Shown here piece after piece: positions 24,967 to 25,801 of a stretch of DNA of 25,801 nt (within the stretch, counting starts at the first letter, position 1; every line of letters begins with the position of its first letter). Source of the DNA: Bacteroidales bacterium UBA6360 (GTDB lineage: Bacteria; Bacteroidota; Bacteroidia; Bacteroidales; UBA932); the NCBI GenBank assembly GCA_002440085.1, contig DJRM01000033.1, forward strand, positions 1-25,801. The letters are read 5' to 3'. Both the position numbers and the translations under genes were made by a program. Under the pieces are notes generated by a model. It was not told where the DNA came from. It did not search any database and was given only the letters and a program-made list of their open reading frames with translations.

Positions 24967-25801
24967 ATGAAACGATATATATCAATATTTTCAGGAATAT
25001 TCCTCATGCTTTCGACCGTTTCCTGCGGTTTTCTCGAAACGAAGGTTGAGAGCAATATAATCACGAAGAATTTCTTTCAGTCATCGGCAGACTTCGATAT
25101 GGCGCTCACCGGTGTGTATCAGACGCTCATCTCGACGGAATGGAATGCTCAGCACCGCTACGGCAACTATTTCCTCGGCTTTCTCTATTGGGGGCGCATC
25201 GGCACTGACGAGGCATGGATTGCCGGTGGCTCGAACAACGGCGAGGACGCGATAGGAAACTACACCTACACGCCGGACAACATCTTCGTGGAGAAGGTCT
25301 GGTATATGCAGTACCTCGGAATCCAGCGCGCCAACATCGTGATTGACAGGCTCAACGCCTTCACCGGCGACGGAGTTTCGGACGCAGAGCGCGCACGCAT
25401 TCTCGGGGAGGCTCATTTCCTTCGCGGATGGTTCTACTTCCAGCTCGCCCGCTACTATGGGGAGGTTCCGCTCGTGCTGCACGAGACGACCGACCTGACT
25501 GCTCTGAACACTACCAAGGCTTCTGCGGGCGACGTATATGCACAGTCGATAAGCGATTATGAGAAGGCTGAGGAACTGCTTCCGGACGAGAACACGGTAG
25601 GGCACGCCTACAAGCTGGCCGCTACGGCGCTCAAGGCAAGGGCATATCTCCAGATGGCGGGGGTGCTTAATGACAAGGATGCAGCCGCGAAGGCCGCGGA
25701 AGCCTGCAGGACGGTCATCGGCAGCGGACGCTTCGCTCTGGTTGACGACTATTTCTCGCAGTTCGACGGCAAGCACGAACACAACAGCGAGTACATCTTT
25801 G
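24967..25801 (+). CDS. SusD/RagB-family glycan-binding lipoprotein, 3' end outside window
   Basis: The frame is open from ATG 24967 to the window edge, 278 residues. The lipoprotein signal has lipobox MLSTVSC with Cys20. SusD family features follow: FLETKVESNIITKNFFQSSADFD near the N terminus, IQRANIVIDRL, EAHFLRGWFYFQLARYYGEVPLV, and the helical TPR-like stretch AATALKARAYLQMAG. SusD forms the lid of the SusC barrel and binds the glycan at the cell surface. Only 12 bases separate it from susC. The family is usually 500-600 residues, so about half is missing. Confidence 0.95.
   Translation, partial: MKRYISIFSGIFLMLSTVSCGFLETKVESNIITKNFFQSSADFDMALTGVYQTLISTEWNAQHRYGNYFLGFLYWGRIGTDEAWIAGGSNNGEDAIGNYTYTPDNIFVEKVWYMQYLGIQRANIVIDRLNAFTGDGVSDAERARILGEAHFLRGWFYFQLARYYGEVPLVLHETTDLTALNTTKASAGDVYAQSISDYEKAEELLPDENTVGHAYKLAATALKARAYLQMAGVLNDKDAAAKAAEACRTVIGSGRFALVDDYFSQFDGKHEHNSEYIF

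Noticed and set aside
25081..25782. 233-codon minus-strand frame at the right edge
   Set aside because: The plus strand here encodes a clear SusD-family protein, so the minus frame is a shadow.

Overview
The window looks like a chromosomal piece of a gut-type Bacteroidales bacterium (phylum Bacteroidota). The evidence is a SusC/SusD pair, a one-protein hybrid two-component regulator, BACON and fimbrillin-like lipoproteins, promoters of the TTTG-N20-TAnnTTTG type, and an alpha-glucan gene set (GH133, GT4, GH57, GT3, GT35) typical of the order. I cannot assign a genus from the sequence alone.

Region 1 (1-9998, + strand) is a compact glycogen/alpha-glucan operon. It holds the 3' end of a eukaryote-like branching enzyme, a GH133 debranching enzyme, a GT4 glycosyltransferase, a GH57 alpha-amylase-type enzyme, and a 1411-residue protein that joins a GT3 glycogen synthase to a GT35 glycogen phosphorylase. 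The riboflavin kinase/FAD synthetase gene ribF follows, overlapping the fusion gene by 10 bases. Overlapping or abutting stops and starts point to co-transcription. Together the enzymes cover chain elongation, branching, debranching, phosphorolysis and hydrolysis of storage glucan.

Region 2 (about 9980-15780) is an accessory stretch. It contains a 16-bp direct repeat at the ribF end and an AAA/DUF4143-type ATPase gene with an intact promoter but a large internal deletion. Next is a very short transcription unit (promoter, micro-ORF with a G8 tract, perfect 18-bp hairpin), then a repeat-rich, structured intergenic segment. A 51-residue peptide gene and a large mosaic surface lipoprotein gene follow. 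A strong hairpin separates these from a convergent, intact AAA/DUF4143-like ATPase gene.

Region 3 (about 15780-25801) is the start of a polysaccharide utilization locus. A hybrid two-component sensor/AraC regulator is followed by a PKD-domain lipoprotein (candidate surface glycan-binding protein), a SusC-type TonB-dependent transporter, and a SusD-type lipoprotein cut off by the window end. A 15-bp element occurs upstream of both the lipoprotein and susC. No glycoside hydrolase of this locus lies inside the window, so its substrate cannot be named.

The rest is ordinary. I saw no tRNA, rRNA, CRISPR array or transposase.
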